A stretch of DNA of 43,719 bases from Desmonostoc muscorum FACHB-395 (GTDB taxonomy: Bacteria; Cyanobacteriota; Cyanobacteriia; Cyanobacteriales; Nostocaceae): NCBI RefSeq assembly GCF_014698035.1, contig NZ_JACJSF010000067.1:1-43719 (forward strand). The letters are read 5' to 3'. The notes under the pieces were generated by a model that was not told where the DNA came from, ran no database searches, and worked only from the letters and a program-made list of their open reading frames with translations. The position numbers and the translations under genes were made by a program. This document shows, one piece after another, positions 1 through 8,252 of this stretch. Each line of letters starts with the position of its first letter. The first letter of the stretch is position 1.

Positions 1-232
1 CTGAAAGCTCAAAATCTAATCCAATATGATAGTAAGTGCGGTACTCTCTCCAATATTGGATGACCATTAAAACTTGGTCTTCAATAATTAATTTAGGACG
101 GCGACCAGGCTTCTTCTTCTTTTGAGCATCAGCTTTAACTACATCAACCATTAATTCAAAGGTTTTACGGCTCACTCCAGTCATTCGCTTAAATTTTTTT
201 GCAGTAAGCTGCTTGGCTTTCTCTATTTTCAC
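1..232 (-). CDS. IS5-family transposase, N-terminal part (runs off the window edge)
   Basis: The first 77 codons of a transposase are visible; the rest lies outside the window. It starts at a GTG (complement of 230-232) with GAGGAG just upstream. It opens with MKIEKAKQLT and KKFKRMTGVSRKTFELMV, a helix-turn-helix style N-terminus, followed by a KKKKPGRRPKL basic stretch and LIIEDQVLMVIQYWREYRT. I recognise this as the N-terminal domain of cyanobacterial IS5-group (DDE) transposases. No stop or frameshift is seen in the visible part, so the copy could be intact. A TATAAT at 272-277 on the minus strand could be its -10 box. Confidence 0.75.
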   Translation of the reverse strand, partial: MKIEKAKQLTAKKFKRMTGVSRKTFELMVDVVKADAQKKKKPGRRPKLIIEDQVLMVIQYWREYRTYYHIGLDFELS

Positions 233-303
233 TGCTCCTCAAAGTCCTAATCACAAATTGCCAAACCCCTAATTATACCACAAAACACTTTTGCAAGAGT
301 TCT
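1..303 (-). mobile_element. Right-hand part of an IS5-type insertion sequence
   Basis: The transposase start is followed outward by a short leader with a TATAAT-like box and then by GAACTCTTGCAAAAGTG (minus-strand reading of about 286-302), which looks like the terminal inverted repeat of the element. The other end is outside the window, so neither the inverted repeat nor a target duplication can be verified. The outer boundary near 303 is an estimate. Confidence 0.5.
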
Positions 304-375
304 AAGCTTTAATACCTTCCCCAACGCCCTACAACCTTTCGACACTTCTCAACCCACTACAACCCTCTACTGTAA

Positions 376-474
376 GAGCCTGTCAAGAAACAACTTTTAC
401 AATTTATTATCTAGGAAGCTTACTGAGAAAGCATTTTTAGCTATAAAGAGGCAAGGTTGTTACATGACAGGCTC
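376..474. mobile_element. 99-bp MITE with about 20-bp inverted repeats and TAA target duplication
   Basis: Two arms, 375-394 and 456-475, are inverted copies matching at 18 of 20 positions; both end in GAGCCTGTCA when read inward. Directly outside the element lies TAA on both sides, a 3-bp direct repeat typical of target duplication by the IS1031 group of IS5 elements. The interior is short, AT-rich and non-coding. These features define a MITE mobilised in trans. It sits across the 3' end of the recombinase remnant, whose last dozen codons and stop lie in MITE DNA. The transposase family is inferred from the TSD and from the IS5 neighbour; its ends differ from those of that neighbour. Confidence 0.7.
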
Positions 475-1055
475 TAAGCGCTTTTAATCCTATGTCGGTA
501 TGTAGCTCTACACCATTACTAACCACTTGTGACAGCATAGCCAAACTCGCAGCCGCTCCTAACACCTGCTCATCGCTCACTTCCAAATATCTCTGCAACT
601 GCTCCAAATTCCGATGCCCCGAAATTTCCTGAATTACTCTCAACGGTATGCCAGCGTTACTCATCTGGGTTAGCCCCGTCCTTCTAAAGCTGTGGGTAGA
701 CACGCCAATTATCCCAGCTTGTTTACAAGCTCCTCTTAAAATCCTAGAAGCTGAGTCTTCGCTGATGTGTCCATCACTGCGACCGGGGAACAGGTAAACA
801 TCCCCAGCCAGGGGGTAATATTCAACCAGTAACCGCCGTAAGTATTCAATCACTGGGATTGACCTAGTAGCTAGTTTCCCCTTGGCGGTTGATTTTCTGA
901 TAATCAACCGGGGGTCTGATATTGCCCTTGGGTGTGTAGATATCTTAAATCAACAAGGTATAGCATTCACGGATTCTACAGGCGCTAAACAGGCATACAC
1001 CAAACAAAGCGCGATCGCGTTTCGATACCTATTAGAAAATATTTTGTATAATTTA
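437..1055 (-). pseudogene. Decayed tyrosine recombinase (phage-type integrase)
   Basis: The intact reading frame 437-907 encodes a catalytic domain: LATRSIPVIEYLRRLL, STHSFRRTGLTQMSNAG (the H-x-x-R box), ISGHRNLEQLQRYLEV (the [H/W]-x6-Y box ending in the nucleophile Tyr). Its apparent start is a TTG inside the domain. Upstream, in another frame, the missing part is readable as RDRALFGVCLFSACR (catalytic Arg box) and DIYTPKGNIRP. It is interrupted by TAA at 945-947 and by two adjacent stops near 1029-1035, and is out of register at a G-run (910-914). The C-terminal residues after KAL are encoded by the MITE at 376-474. The gene is therefore a fossil with several lesions; activity is very unlikely. 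Confidence 0.8.
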
Positions 1056-1242
1056 TCACCGACTCTTACCTTTCTATACATTTGAATTAAGATTGCGTTT
1101 ATGTACATAAAGACTCAGGTTTATACTAAGCTAACGTACACCTAATTTAGATGTTTGGCTATGTAAGTAGCTGGCACCTCGCTAAAGTGTTTCCAGACCG
1201 TATTGTTGCTTACCGTACCCTGCTGAAATCATTAACATCATC

Positions 1243-1917
1243 ATGACGCACATCTTACTGGTTGAAGATGAAGTCAAACTGGCGCGATTTGTCGAATTAG
1301 AATTAAATTATGAAGGCTATCAAGTCAGTATTGCCTACGATGGATTAACTGCACTCACCGCAGCGCGTGAGTTACATCTAGATTTAGTAATTGTAGACTG
1401 GGTGTTGCCTGGCTTATCGGGGTTAGAGATTTGCCACCACCTGCGAAATATTAGTGATAAATTGCCAATAATATTATTAACCGTCAAAGATGAAGTAAGC
1501 GATCGCATTGTAGGCTTAGACGCTGGTGCTGATGATTACCTCGTTAAGCCCTTCAGTGTTGATGAATTATTGGCCAGAGTTGGCACTCACCTGCGAAGAA
1601 ATTGGCAAGTAGACACCGCAGATGTTTTAGAATTTGAAGACTTGAGTTTAAATCGTCGCACGCGCCAAGTGTACCGAGATCAAAGGTTAATTGAGTTAAC
1701 TGCTAAGGAATTTGATCTACTGGAATATTTACTGGCCCATCCACGACAGCTAATTACCTGCGATCGCATTTTACAAGAAGTCTGGGCTTACGACTTCATG
1801 AGCGATGCCAACATCATCGAACTTCATATACGCTACCTGCGTCTGAAACTTGAAGCCAATAACGAAAAGTGTCTCATTCAAACTGTGAATGGTGTCGGCT
1901 ACACATTGCATGATTGA
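1243..1917 (+). CDS. Orphan OmpR/PhoB-family response regulator
   Basis: A 224-residue two-domain regulator. The receiver domain (1-115) has the acidic pair E8/D9, phospho-acceptor D52 in IVDWVLPG, T80 and K102 in LVKPF. The winged-helix effector domain (about 128-222) has LTAKEFDLLEYLLAHP, the recognition-helix region NIIELHIRYLRLKLE and the final GVGYTLHD wing. This is a DNA-binding transcription regulator controlled by phosphorylation. No histidine kinase lies next to it, so its partner must be elsewhere. It starts at ATG 1243 after a non-coding stretch. Its targets cannot be read from the sequence; the arsenic cluster begins 270 bp downstream on the same strand, but nothing shows that it is the target. 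Confidence 0.9.
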   Translation: MTHILLVEDEVKLARFVELELNYEGYQVSIAYDGLTALTAARELHLDLVIVDWVLPGLSGLEICHHLRNISDKLPIILLTVKDEVSDRIVGLDAGADDYLVKPFSVDELLARVGTHLRRNWQVDTADVLEFEDLSLNRRTRQVYRDQRLIELTAKEFDLLEYLLAHPRQLITCDRILQEVWAYDFMSDANIIELHIRYLRLKLEANNEKCLIQTVNGVGYTLHD

Positions 1918-1940
1918 ATTTGAGATGGGAAAGAGGACTT

Positions 1941-2016
1941 GGGGACAAGGAGAATTGGGGACAAGGGGAAAGACTTGTTGTAAGTTCTAAACTTTTGTCA
2001 CCTTGTCCCCTTGTCC
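1941..2016. repeat. Imperfect inverted repeat of GGGGACAAGG units
   Basis: Two GGGGACAAGG copies at 1941-1950 and 1957-1966 face CCTTGTCCCCTTGTCC at 2001-2016. They can fold into a GC-rich hairpin just after the response-regulator gene. Similar low-complexity 'ccttgtcccc' repeats are usual between cyanobacterial genes. It could slow transcription, but no U-run follows. Confidence 0.5.
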
Positions 2017-2062
2017 TCCTGCTCCCTGCTCCCTCATCCCCTATCCAGTGTGAAATAACGAT

Positions 2063-2104
2063 AAAACCTCAAAGTTTTCTGTTCTAGGAAGATTTGAGGT
2101 TTTT
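2063..2104 (+). terminator. Terminator-like hairpin before arsM
   Basis: AAAACCTCAAA (2063-2073) pairs perfectly with TTTGAGGTTTT (2093-2103) around a 19-nt loop and is followed by one further T. The stem is AT-rich and the T-run short, so termination would be weak. It lies 146 bp after the response-regulator stop and 86 bp before arsM, and may separate the two units. Confidence 0.35.
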
Positions 2105-2189
2105 GGCAATCTGAGCAATAACTCATCCAACTCAGGGTTAATTATATTAGGATGCACAAAGCTGTCATCATCTAAAAATCTAAAACTGC

Positions 2190-3158
2190 ATGACTTATCT
2201 AGAAACAGCAGCGCAATTTTACCGCGAAGTTGCCGAAACCCCGCAAGTTGGACTTTGTTGTGTGCAAAGTACACCCCTGCAACTACCAGGGTTGAAAATT
2301 CCTTTGGCTATGCAGGAAATGAACTATGGTTGTGGCACTACCGTTCACTCCACCGAACTAGGAAATCAGCCTACTGTGCTTTATGTGGGCGTTGGTGGGG
2401 GCTTAGAAGCGTTGCAATTCGCTTATTTTTCCCGCTATGCAGGTGCTGTAATTGCCGTTGAACCGGTTGGGGCTATGCGGGAAGCAGCCGCACGAAATCT
2501 GGAAATTGCTGCTCAAGAAAACCCGTGGTTTGACACGAGTTTCGTAGAAATCCGCGAAGGTGATGCTTTTAACTTACCGGTTGCTGATGCTAGCGTCGAT
2601 ATCGTGGCGCAGAATTGCCTTTTCAACATCTTTGAACCAGAAGATTTAAACCGTGCTTTAAAAGAAGCCTATCGGGTATTAAAACCAGGCGGACGTTTGC
2701 AGATGAGCGATCCAATTGCCACTAGCCAAATTCCAGCACATCTTCAACAAGATGAACGACTCAGAGCTATGTGTTTATCAGGCGCACTTACATATCAAGA
2801 GTATACTGAACGGATTACAAATGCTGGCTTTGGTCAAGTTGAAATTCGTGCCCGTCGTCCTTATCGTCTACTAGATTCCCAGACTTATAATTTAGACGAA
2901 CACCTAGTTTTAGAAAGCCTGGATTCTGTCTCCTTTAAAGTTGAGATTCCAGAAGATGGTGCTTGTATTTTCACGGGGAAAACAGCAATTTATGCTGGCT
3001 CGGAACCCTTCTTCGATGACTCAGCAGGACACTTACTCCAGCGAGGTATTCCCGCAGCAGTGTGTGATAAAACTGCCGCTAAACTTGCGGCTATCAAGCC
3101 AGCAGAAATAATTGTTACCAACTCAACCTGGCACTATAGCGGTGGTGGTTGCTGTTAA
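2190..3158 (+). CDS. arsM: Arsenite S-adenosylmethionine methyltransferase, arsenosugar type
   Basis: A 322-residue SAM-dependent methyltransferase that would methylate As(III) in the cytoplasm. The SAM-binding loop is TVLYVGVGGGLEAL (62-75), with AVEP (89-92) and GDAFNLPVADASVDIV (124-139) as the next motifs. Cysteines that could hold arsenite are C23/C24, C48, C143 and C195, and the chain ends in GGGCC. The start MTYLETAAQFYREVAE fits the family as I remember it. The C-terminal part (about 225-322) goes beyond a plain methyltransferase and fits cyanobacterial ArsM of the arsenosugar pathway. The radical-SAM partner arsS two genes downstream supports this. The product is presumably dimethylarsenite for ArsS. 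Confidence 0.88.
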   Translation: MTYLETAAQFYREVAETPQVGLCCVQSTPLQLPGLKIPLAMQEMNYGCGTTVHSTELGNQPTVLYVGVGGGLEALQFAYFSRYAGAVIAVEPVGAMREAAARNLEIAAQENPWFDTSFVEIREGDAFNLPVADASVDIVAQNCLFNIFEPEDLNRALKEAYRVLKPGGRLQMSDPIATSQIPAHLQQDERLRAMCLSGALTYQEYTERITNAGFGQVEIRARRPYRLLDSQTYNLDEHLVLESLDSVSFKVEIPEDGACIFTGKTAIYAGSEPFFDDSAGHLLQRGIPAAVCDKTAAKLAAIKPAEIIVTNSTWHYSGGGCC

Positions 3159-3283
3159 TTTCTTAAGACAGAATTCAGAATTATTCTGTACGACTGGGGT
3201 ATGAATGTATAATTAGAATATTTTAAAAATTGCATTCTTAATTCTGGATTCTGGATTCTGACTTCTTATTTATAAACCCCAAA

Positions 3284-4243
3284 ATGTTGTTAATTAGTTT
3301 ATTTATCGCTACGCTTTTTTTAGCATATTCGAATGGTGCCAATGACAACTTTAAAGGGGTAGCAACGTTGTTTGGTAGCCGCACTAGTAGCTATCAAACA
3401 GCAATTTTATGGGCAACTTTTACAACTTTAGGTGGTGCAGCAACTGCAACTTTTTTGGCAAGTACATTAATTAAAAACTTCTCTGGTAAAGGATTAGTGC
3501 CTGATGCGATCGCTAATTCACCAGAGTTTCATCTCGCAGTTGCGATCGCAACTGGTCTAACTGTACTGATAGCCACCCTTATGGGGTTTCCCATTTCCAC
3601 AACTCACAGTTTAATCGGTGCGCTGGTTGGCGCTGGATTAGTTGCGATCGGACTCAAAGTCAATTTTGCCGTTTTGGGAACTTCCTTTGTTTTGCCTTTA
3701 TTTCTCAGTCCGATCGTGGCTATTCCCTTCGGAGCAGCAATTTACAGCTTATCTGGCTATATAAATTCCAAATGGAACCTACCAGTCAATCAAAAAATGA
3801 TTGATACTTGCCATTTTCTCAGCGCCGGAGTTGTGAGTTTTGCTAGAGGATTAAATGATACTCCCAAAATTTCCTCACTCATTCTAGTTATTGAGTATTT
3901 TTCGGTGCAGGGAGGAATGATCACGATTGCGATCGCAATGGCACTTGGCGGTTTACTCAACTCCCAAAAAGTTGCTGTCACCATGAGTGAAAAGATTACC
4001 TCATTGAATCCTCCTCAAGGCTTATCAGCAAATATAGTAACTGGAATTCTAGTGATTGCAGCTAGTCTGTTTGGACTTCCTGTTTCCACCACTCATGTTT
4101 CAGTTGGATCTATTTTTGGAGTCGGTTTGATTGGCAAAAAAGCCAATATGCGTGTATTTTATCAGATACTATTATCGTGGATTTTAACTTTACCTATTGC
4201 TGCAATTATTAGTGGAATAATTTACAGATTATTACAAGGTTAG
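3284..4243 (+). CDS. PiT-family inorganic phosphate (anion) permease
   Basis: A 319-residue polytopic inner-membrane protein of the PiT/Pho-4 family (H+- or Na+-coupled phosphate symport). It shows the duplicated family signature: SNGANDNFKGVATLFGSR near residues 16-33 and FARGLNDTPKI in the second half. Each half also carries a P-[IV]-S-T-T-H motif (GFPISTTHSL and GLPVSTTHVS). About eight to ten hydrophobic segments are visible. It lies between arsM and arsS, 125 bp after the first and 43 bp before the second, in the same direction. It may move phosphate, arsenate or an arsenic metabolite; which one is inference from context only. Confidence 0.88.
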   Translation: MLLISLFIATLFLAYSNGANDNFKGVATLFGSRTSSYQTAILWATFTTLGGAATATFLASTLIKNFSGKGLVPDAIANSPEFHLAVAIATGLTVLIATLMGFPISTTHSLIGALVGAGLVAIGLKVNFAVLGTSFVLPLFLSPIVAIPFGAAIYSLSGYINSKWNLPVNQKMIDTCHFLSAGVVSFARGLNDTPKISSLILVIEYFSVQGGMITIAIAMALGGLLNSQKVAVTMSEKITSLNPPQGLSANIVTGILVIAASLFGLPVSTTHVSVGSIFGVGLIGKKANMRVFYQILLSWILTLPIAAIISGIIYRLLQG

Positions 4244-4286
4244 AAAAATTGAATAATTTTTTTTCATATTTAAGGAATAGTACCTA

Positions 4287-5276
4287 ATGCAAACTCAATC
4301 CAAAATTACATCATTTAAAAATAAACTAAATTCACCTTTGACAAAAAAGGGGATCTCTGTTTTACAAATTAATCTAGGTAAGCGTTGTAACCTTGCCTGT
4401 ACACACTGTCATGTCGAAGCTGGGCCAAAACGTACAGAAGAACTTTCTCCTGAAATTTGCAAACAATTGATTTCGCTAATCCATAAATTTCCCGAAATTA
4501 AAATTGTGGATTTGACTGGTGGCGCACCAGAAATGAATTATGGATTTAAGCCATTAGTAGAAGCAGCAAGAGCAACCAGCAAGCAGGTGATTGTCCGGTC
4601 TAATTTGACTATTTATTTTGAAGATGGATTTTCTGATTTACCAGAATATTTTGCTCAACACCAAATAAGAGTTGTGGCTTCCCTACCATGCTATTTAGTA
4701 GATAATGTTGATAAAATGCGTGGTTCTGGCGTTTTTGATAGTTCTGTCAAAGCTTTGCAGTGGCTTAACCAACTCGGCTATGGTAAAGATGAAAATTTAA
4801 TTTTGGACTTGGTATTTAATCCCCAGTTACCCACTACTGAAAAATTTTCCTTAGCTCCCGAACAGACTAACCTAGAACAAGATTACAAAATGTTCTTACA
4901 AGAACATTTTAATATTGTATTTAACAACCTCTTCACCATTACCAACCTACCAGTTGGTAGAACCAAAATACATTTAGAACGGAGAAAACTACACAGTAGC
5001 TATTTACAGTTTTTAGAGTCAAATTTTAATCCTGGCACAGTTGAACATTTGATGTGCCGCGATCAACTTTCAATTGACTATCTAGGAAATGTATATGATT
5101 GTGACTTTAACCAGATGATGAATTTGCCTGCAAAAACTGGTAATTCTGAACCACTAACAGTTAGCCAATTGCTAGAAGCTGGCAGTCTAAACCTGATTAG
5201 TGAGATCCAAACTGCTGCTTATTGCTATGGTTGTACTGCTGGGTGTGGTTCTAGTTGTGGTGGTGCTTTGCTCTAA
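4287..5276 (+). CDS. arsS: Arsenosugar biosynthesis radical SAM protein
   Basis: A 329-residue radical-SAM enzyme. The [4Fe-4S] cluster motif is C34-x3-C38-x2-C41 in RCNLACTHCHVEAGP, followed by the SAM-contact region VDLTGGAPEMN. The C-terminal half matches the DUF3641-type domain: CRDQLSIDYLGNVYDCDFNQM, then the cysteine-rich tail CYGCTAGCGSSCGG (C313, C316, C320, C324). In this family ArsS is thought to transfer the SAM deoxyadenosyl group to the dimethylated arsenic made by ArsM, leading to arsenosugars. Some bacterial members are selenoproteins; no in-frame TGA is present here. It starts at ATG 4287 with AAGGAA about 10 nt upstream. It closes the arsM-PiT-arsS unit. Confidence 0.88.
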   Translation: MQTQSKITSFKNKLNSPLTKKGISVLQINLGKRCNLACTHCHVEAGPKRTEELSPEICKQLISLIHKFPEIKIVDLTGGAPEMNYGFKPLVEAARATSKQVIVRSNLTIYFEDGFSDLPEYFAQHQIRVVASLPCYLVDNVDKMRGSGVFDSSVKALQWLNQLGYGKDENLILDLVFNPQLPTTEKFSLAPEQTNLEQDYKMFLQEHFNIVFNNLFTITNLPVGRTKIHLERRKLHSSYLQFLESNFNPGTVEHLMCRDQLSIDYLGNVYDCDFNQMMNLPAKTGNSEPLTVSQLLEAGSLNLISEIQTAAYCYGCTAGCGSSCGGALL

Positions 5277-5374
5277 GGCTGCTAAAAAAAGTCTGTTACC
5301 AAAATTGTTACCAGTGCGTTGTTGTTGGGCTGTTACTTTATGATGAGATTTAGTTAAGCTCCTTACACCACACT

Positions 5375-5412
5375 AAAAACCGTGAAACATTATGTTTCGC
5401 GGTTTTTTTTCC
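5375..5412 (+). terminator. Strong rho-independent terminator after arsS
   Basis: AACCGTGAAACAT pairs with ATGTTTCGCGGTT (one G-U pair) around a tiny loop, followed by eight T. The A-run on the 5' side makes it usable from the opposite direction as well. It ends the arsM-PiT-arsS unit about 100 bp after the arsS stop and could also stop read-through from the minus-strand gene at 5789-7711. Confidence 0.85.
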
Positions 5413-5417
5413 TTTTC

Positions 5418-5714
5418 TGTACAGTGACAAATTAAATGGCAATACACTTCAGATAAGACCAAAACACTTGTAGATACGGCGATTTATCGCGTCTCAAAAA
5501 CCCAAAATTTTTGCCAGTAGCCCCTTAACCCAAGCGTATTGAATTAAATGGCGTTGAAACAAATTTGTGTCATCAAATAAATTCTTATTCACTTTAGACT
5601 GACAAAAATTAGTGTTAATACAGCTTGTAACTTCCCTGTGCCGTTTCTAAGCTTAATACTAGAGAGTTCAAGCTTCACACCACACCCTCGATGACATTAA
5701 TTTGTCACTGTACA
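5418..5714. mobile_element. 297-bp gene-less element with type V-K CAST-like (Tn7-like) ends
   Basis: The two ends are perfect 18-bp inverted repeats: TGTACAGTGACAAATTAA at 5418-5435 and its complement at 5697-5714. From memory, the first 17 bases are identical to both ends of the Scytonema ShCAST element, where TnsB binds. Degenerate internal copies of the same motif are seen near 5564-5578 (GTGTCATCAAATAA) and 5598-5620 (TGACAAAAATTAGTGTTAAT). The flanks TTTTC and TTATC match at 4 of 5 positions, compatible with an eroded 5-bp target duplication. No tnsB, tnsC, tniQ, cas12k or CRISPR lies inside. Also inside is the degenerate palindrome GGCGATTTATCGCGTCTC near 5478-5495. It is best read as a non-autonomous miniature element or deletion relic. 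Confidence 0.65.
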
Positions 5715-5788
5715 TTATCCTTTAAGGCTTTGGTATAGCCAAGCCAAACTCCGATCCAAAAATTTGGATTTTATTAAATCAACTTTTC

Positions 5789-7711
5789 TTACCACTCCCA
5801 TCGACCGATGTCAGGTGCCGAACCAGAGTAAGGAAGTCCTACATTAGTTCCTCTATCCACCACAAGACTGCGTGACGAAGCTGCCTTGTAGTAAGAGTTC
5901 CAACGGTCGCCTGTACCTGTAAATCTGGGATCGCCCTGAATGTTTGTCGCATTAACCGCGAATTGGCTCTGCCAAGTTGGTTTTGCTGGGTTCGTATTCC
6001 TGCGGAGATTATTAGTGAAAGCAATGTTTTTACCTCCTTGCACATCGTCTCCTTGAGAGTTCAAGAACACATTATTTTTGATCGATATCTTGTCTGCTGA
6101 GTCGAGCTGTAGGCTATTCCCCAAGGTATCGAACACGTTGTTGTGAATCTTGATGTTGGTAGCTAAATCGGGAATGAAGACGGCAGTACTGTTCCCGAAA
6201 CCAAATTGAACTTTACGAGCGACATTTGCGAAAATATTATTGTGGATGTTGATGTTGTGATTTTCTATACTTCCGCCCCATGCTTTCCCTCCCCAGATCG
6301 CAATACCGAAGCCCTTATCCTGAAAGTAGGAGTCGGATATCTCAACTCCACTCAAGGCAACCTCGATTGACTCCTTAACACTCTGTCCGTCAATATCTTT
6401 TATTCTTACGTTTCGCATCTTGAGATTGCTTGGGTGCGTAGCTGTCGGCTGATAATCATTCATTACTGCATGATTAACCATCGATAACCACGTATTACAG
6501 GTAACGTTGTAGATTTCGTTTCCATAACTCAAATTCCAAAGTTCAATGGAAGCATCCTCGCTCCACTGGGAATCAACTTCCGGAACCTGGATATCGCAAT
6601 CGTGAATCTTCACGTTACGCAGATGACCTACATGCATGAACTTGATACCGTATCCTTTATTTTCTCGGATAGTAATGTTGTAGATGTCAGCGCCATCAAG
6701 TCCCCCAAGTCTCAAGTTACCGGTAGATCCTCCCGATACTCCATCTGCTGCGGAGTTAATAAACGTGCAATCATATATCGTTGTGTTCTTCATCCACTTT
6801 CCCTCTGGAAGCGGGACGAACCACCACATATTGCCACGGGTAAAAACTGCACCGCTGTGCTGGAAATCTTTGAAGGTGACATTATGCATAGTCACGTTAT
6901 TACGATTTTCCACCCAGACACCAGCTTTGATGGTCTTGCCGTTCCCGTCTATGGTGAAGCCGCTTAAGGTCTGATTGCCGTCTGTCGCCTCAATCATCTC
7001 GGAAGGAGCCCCGTACCTAGGGCTTGAGCCGGAGTAGCTAGGCGAGACAAGCTGAATAATACTTCCATAATGCCAAAGACTCCAGTCGGTGCTACCTGTG
7101 TTTATTCCTGGAGCAGGAATCGCACTGTTGCTAGTGATAGTCACGCTTGATTCACCTGCTCCCTCGATATTCACTCCCGGCGGAAGTACCGTCGCTTCCG
7201 TTTCCCTATAGACACCTGCGTTCAGGTAAATCGTGTAGTTTTGATTCGGTTGAACTCGTTTTGCTGCATAGGCCAACGTCCTCAATGGCTTGCCTAGCGA
7301 TCCATCGCCTCCAGTGTCGCTTCCCGTGGGAGATACGTAGACGTACAAGCTCGTGGTAGATTGGGTAGCCGCAATTTTAGGATTAGTCCTTTGACCATTC
7401 TTCTCCCTAAATAAATAGAAAAGGTTGAAATTACTATCATTAGGAGTAACCCTAAAAATCAGGTCTTTATCATTTGCACCTCCCTCGTACCTCGTACCGT
7501 AAAGCTTACCATCACTGTTTTGTACAGATTCTGCCTCTGAAGTCGAACCGTCGGACTTGTTACTGCTATTAAACGAATGAATAACGGTAGGTGTAATGTT
7601 AGCGATCGCAGGAGTTTTTTGGGTAGTTACTAACTGGGTTGTGACAACAGCTACCAAAGCAATAGTAGTTAAAGCTGCGTAAGAAAAAAGGGAGCGTAGA
7701 GTCTTTATCAT
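5789..7711 (-). CDS. Secreted right-handed beta-helix protein with N-terminal GloVer-type repeat
   Basis: A 640-residue exported protein. Residues 1-37 form a signal peptide (MIKTLRSLF, hydrophobic core YAALTTIALVAVVTTQLV, AIA cut site). Residues about 44-103 match one 'GloVer' anchor repeat (VIHSFN...NSDGKLYGTRYEGGANDKDLIFRV). YVSPTGSDTGGDGSLGKPLRTLAYAA, a typical opening of pectin-lyase-fold proteins, follows, then many beta-helix rungs such as NVTMHNVTFKDF, IYDCTFINS, NINIHNNIFANV and IKIHNNVFDTL. The tail reads DPRFTG...GTNVGLPYSGSAPDIGRWEW, as in many of these proteins. It probably binds or cuts polysaccharide at the cell surface; substrate and catalytic residues are not evident. It is transcribed alone, and the next gene upstream is 0.9 kb away on the other strand. 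Confidence 0.8.
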   Translation of the reverse strand: MIKTLRSLFSYAALTTIALVAVVTTQLVTTQKTPAIANITPTVIHSFNSSNKSDGSTSEAESVQNSDGKLYGTRYEGGANDKDLIFRVTPNDSNFNLFYLFREKNGQRTNPKIAATQSTTSLYVYVSPTGSDTGGDGSLGKPLRTLAYAAKRVQPNQNYTIYLNAGVYRETEATVLPPGVNIEGAGESSVTITSNSAIPAPGINTGSTDWSLWHYGSIIQLVSPSYSGSSPRYGAPSEMIEATDGNQTLSGFTIDGNGKTIKAGVWVENRNNVTMHNVTFKDFQHSGAVFTRGNMWWFVPLPEGKWMKNTTIYDCTFINSAADGVSGGSTGNLRLGGLDGADIYNITIRENKGYGIKFMHVGHLRNVKIHDCDIQVPEVDSQWSEDASIELWNLSYGNEIYNVTCNTWLSMVNHAVMNDYQPTATHPSNLKMRNVRIKDIDGQSVKESIEVALSGVEISDSYFQDKGFGIAIWGGKAWGGSIENHNINIHNNIFANVARKVQFGFGNSTAVFIPDLATNIKIHNNVFDTLGNSLQLDSADKISIKNNVFLNSQGDDVQGGKNIAFTNNLRRNTNPAKPTWQSQFAVNATNIQGDPRFTGTGDRWNSYYKAASSRSLVVDRGTNVGLPYSGSAPDIGRWEW

Positions 7712-8175
7712 TACTCAAAAGAGAGAAAAGCGATGGACGCAAGGGAACAGAGAAATGAGGAAAGAATGACAGGAAAAAGAATAGAAGGCTTTCCACCGTA
7801 AGAAGTACTGCGGCGGGGAACTCTTCCTTGTCCTTGCAACGAGGAAGTAAGACTACTTAGAAATTTTTATCCAGTACCTATCGATAGATAAACTGTAAAA
7901 AACCTACCACTCTATCTTTTACCAGAGTATTAAGATTTATTGGCGTGAATTTACACCCTCTACCTTAGAGTTCACACTCTTATAGTTAAAAGTGGAATTA
8001 ATACTAAGGTTTGTAAGTGTGCAGTAGACAAGCTTGGTTTATAACATGAATTTGTCTAGATGTCATTTAATTTCTGGCTATACAGCAAAACAGTTCCGTT
8101 AGCGGATAGCTAAGGTTTAGCCCGTGCTGAGTTAGGAGTTACGAATTCTACCCCTGCTTTAACGTGTCGCGGAAG

Positions 8176-8229
8176 TCCCCACCTTCTCTGCGAGACGCTA
8201 ACGCGAACAATGTACTCATAAGGTGGGGA
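8176..8229. repeat. Hairpin repeat with perfect 10-bp stem
   Basis: TCCCCACCTT (8176-8185) pairs with AAGGTGGGGA (8220-8229). The loop contains TCTGCGAGACGCTAACGCGAAC, a fragment of the short palindromic repeat family found at many intergenic sites in Nostoc-type genomes. A related 'ccccaccttct' arm recurs at 35486-35496. Confidence 0.55.
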
Positions 8230-8252
8230 TAGGGAGCGGGGGATAAGGATTG

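Noticed and set aside
882..1085. 67-codon plus-strand frame
   Set aside because: It is antisense to the recombinase remnant, which explains its codon pattern.
5276..5790. tRNA target site for the CAST-like element
   Set aside because: No cloverleaf or T-loop motif could be found on either strand near the element.
6602..6974. Open frames on the plus strand inside the beta-helix gene
   Set aside because: They are antisense shadows of a clearly coding frame, with no ribosome-binding site or family resemblance.
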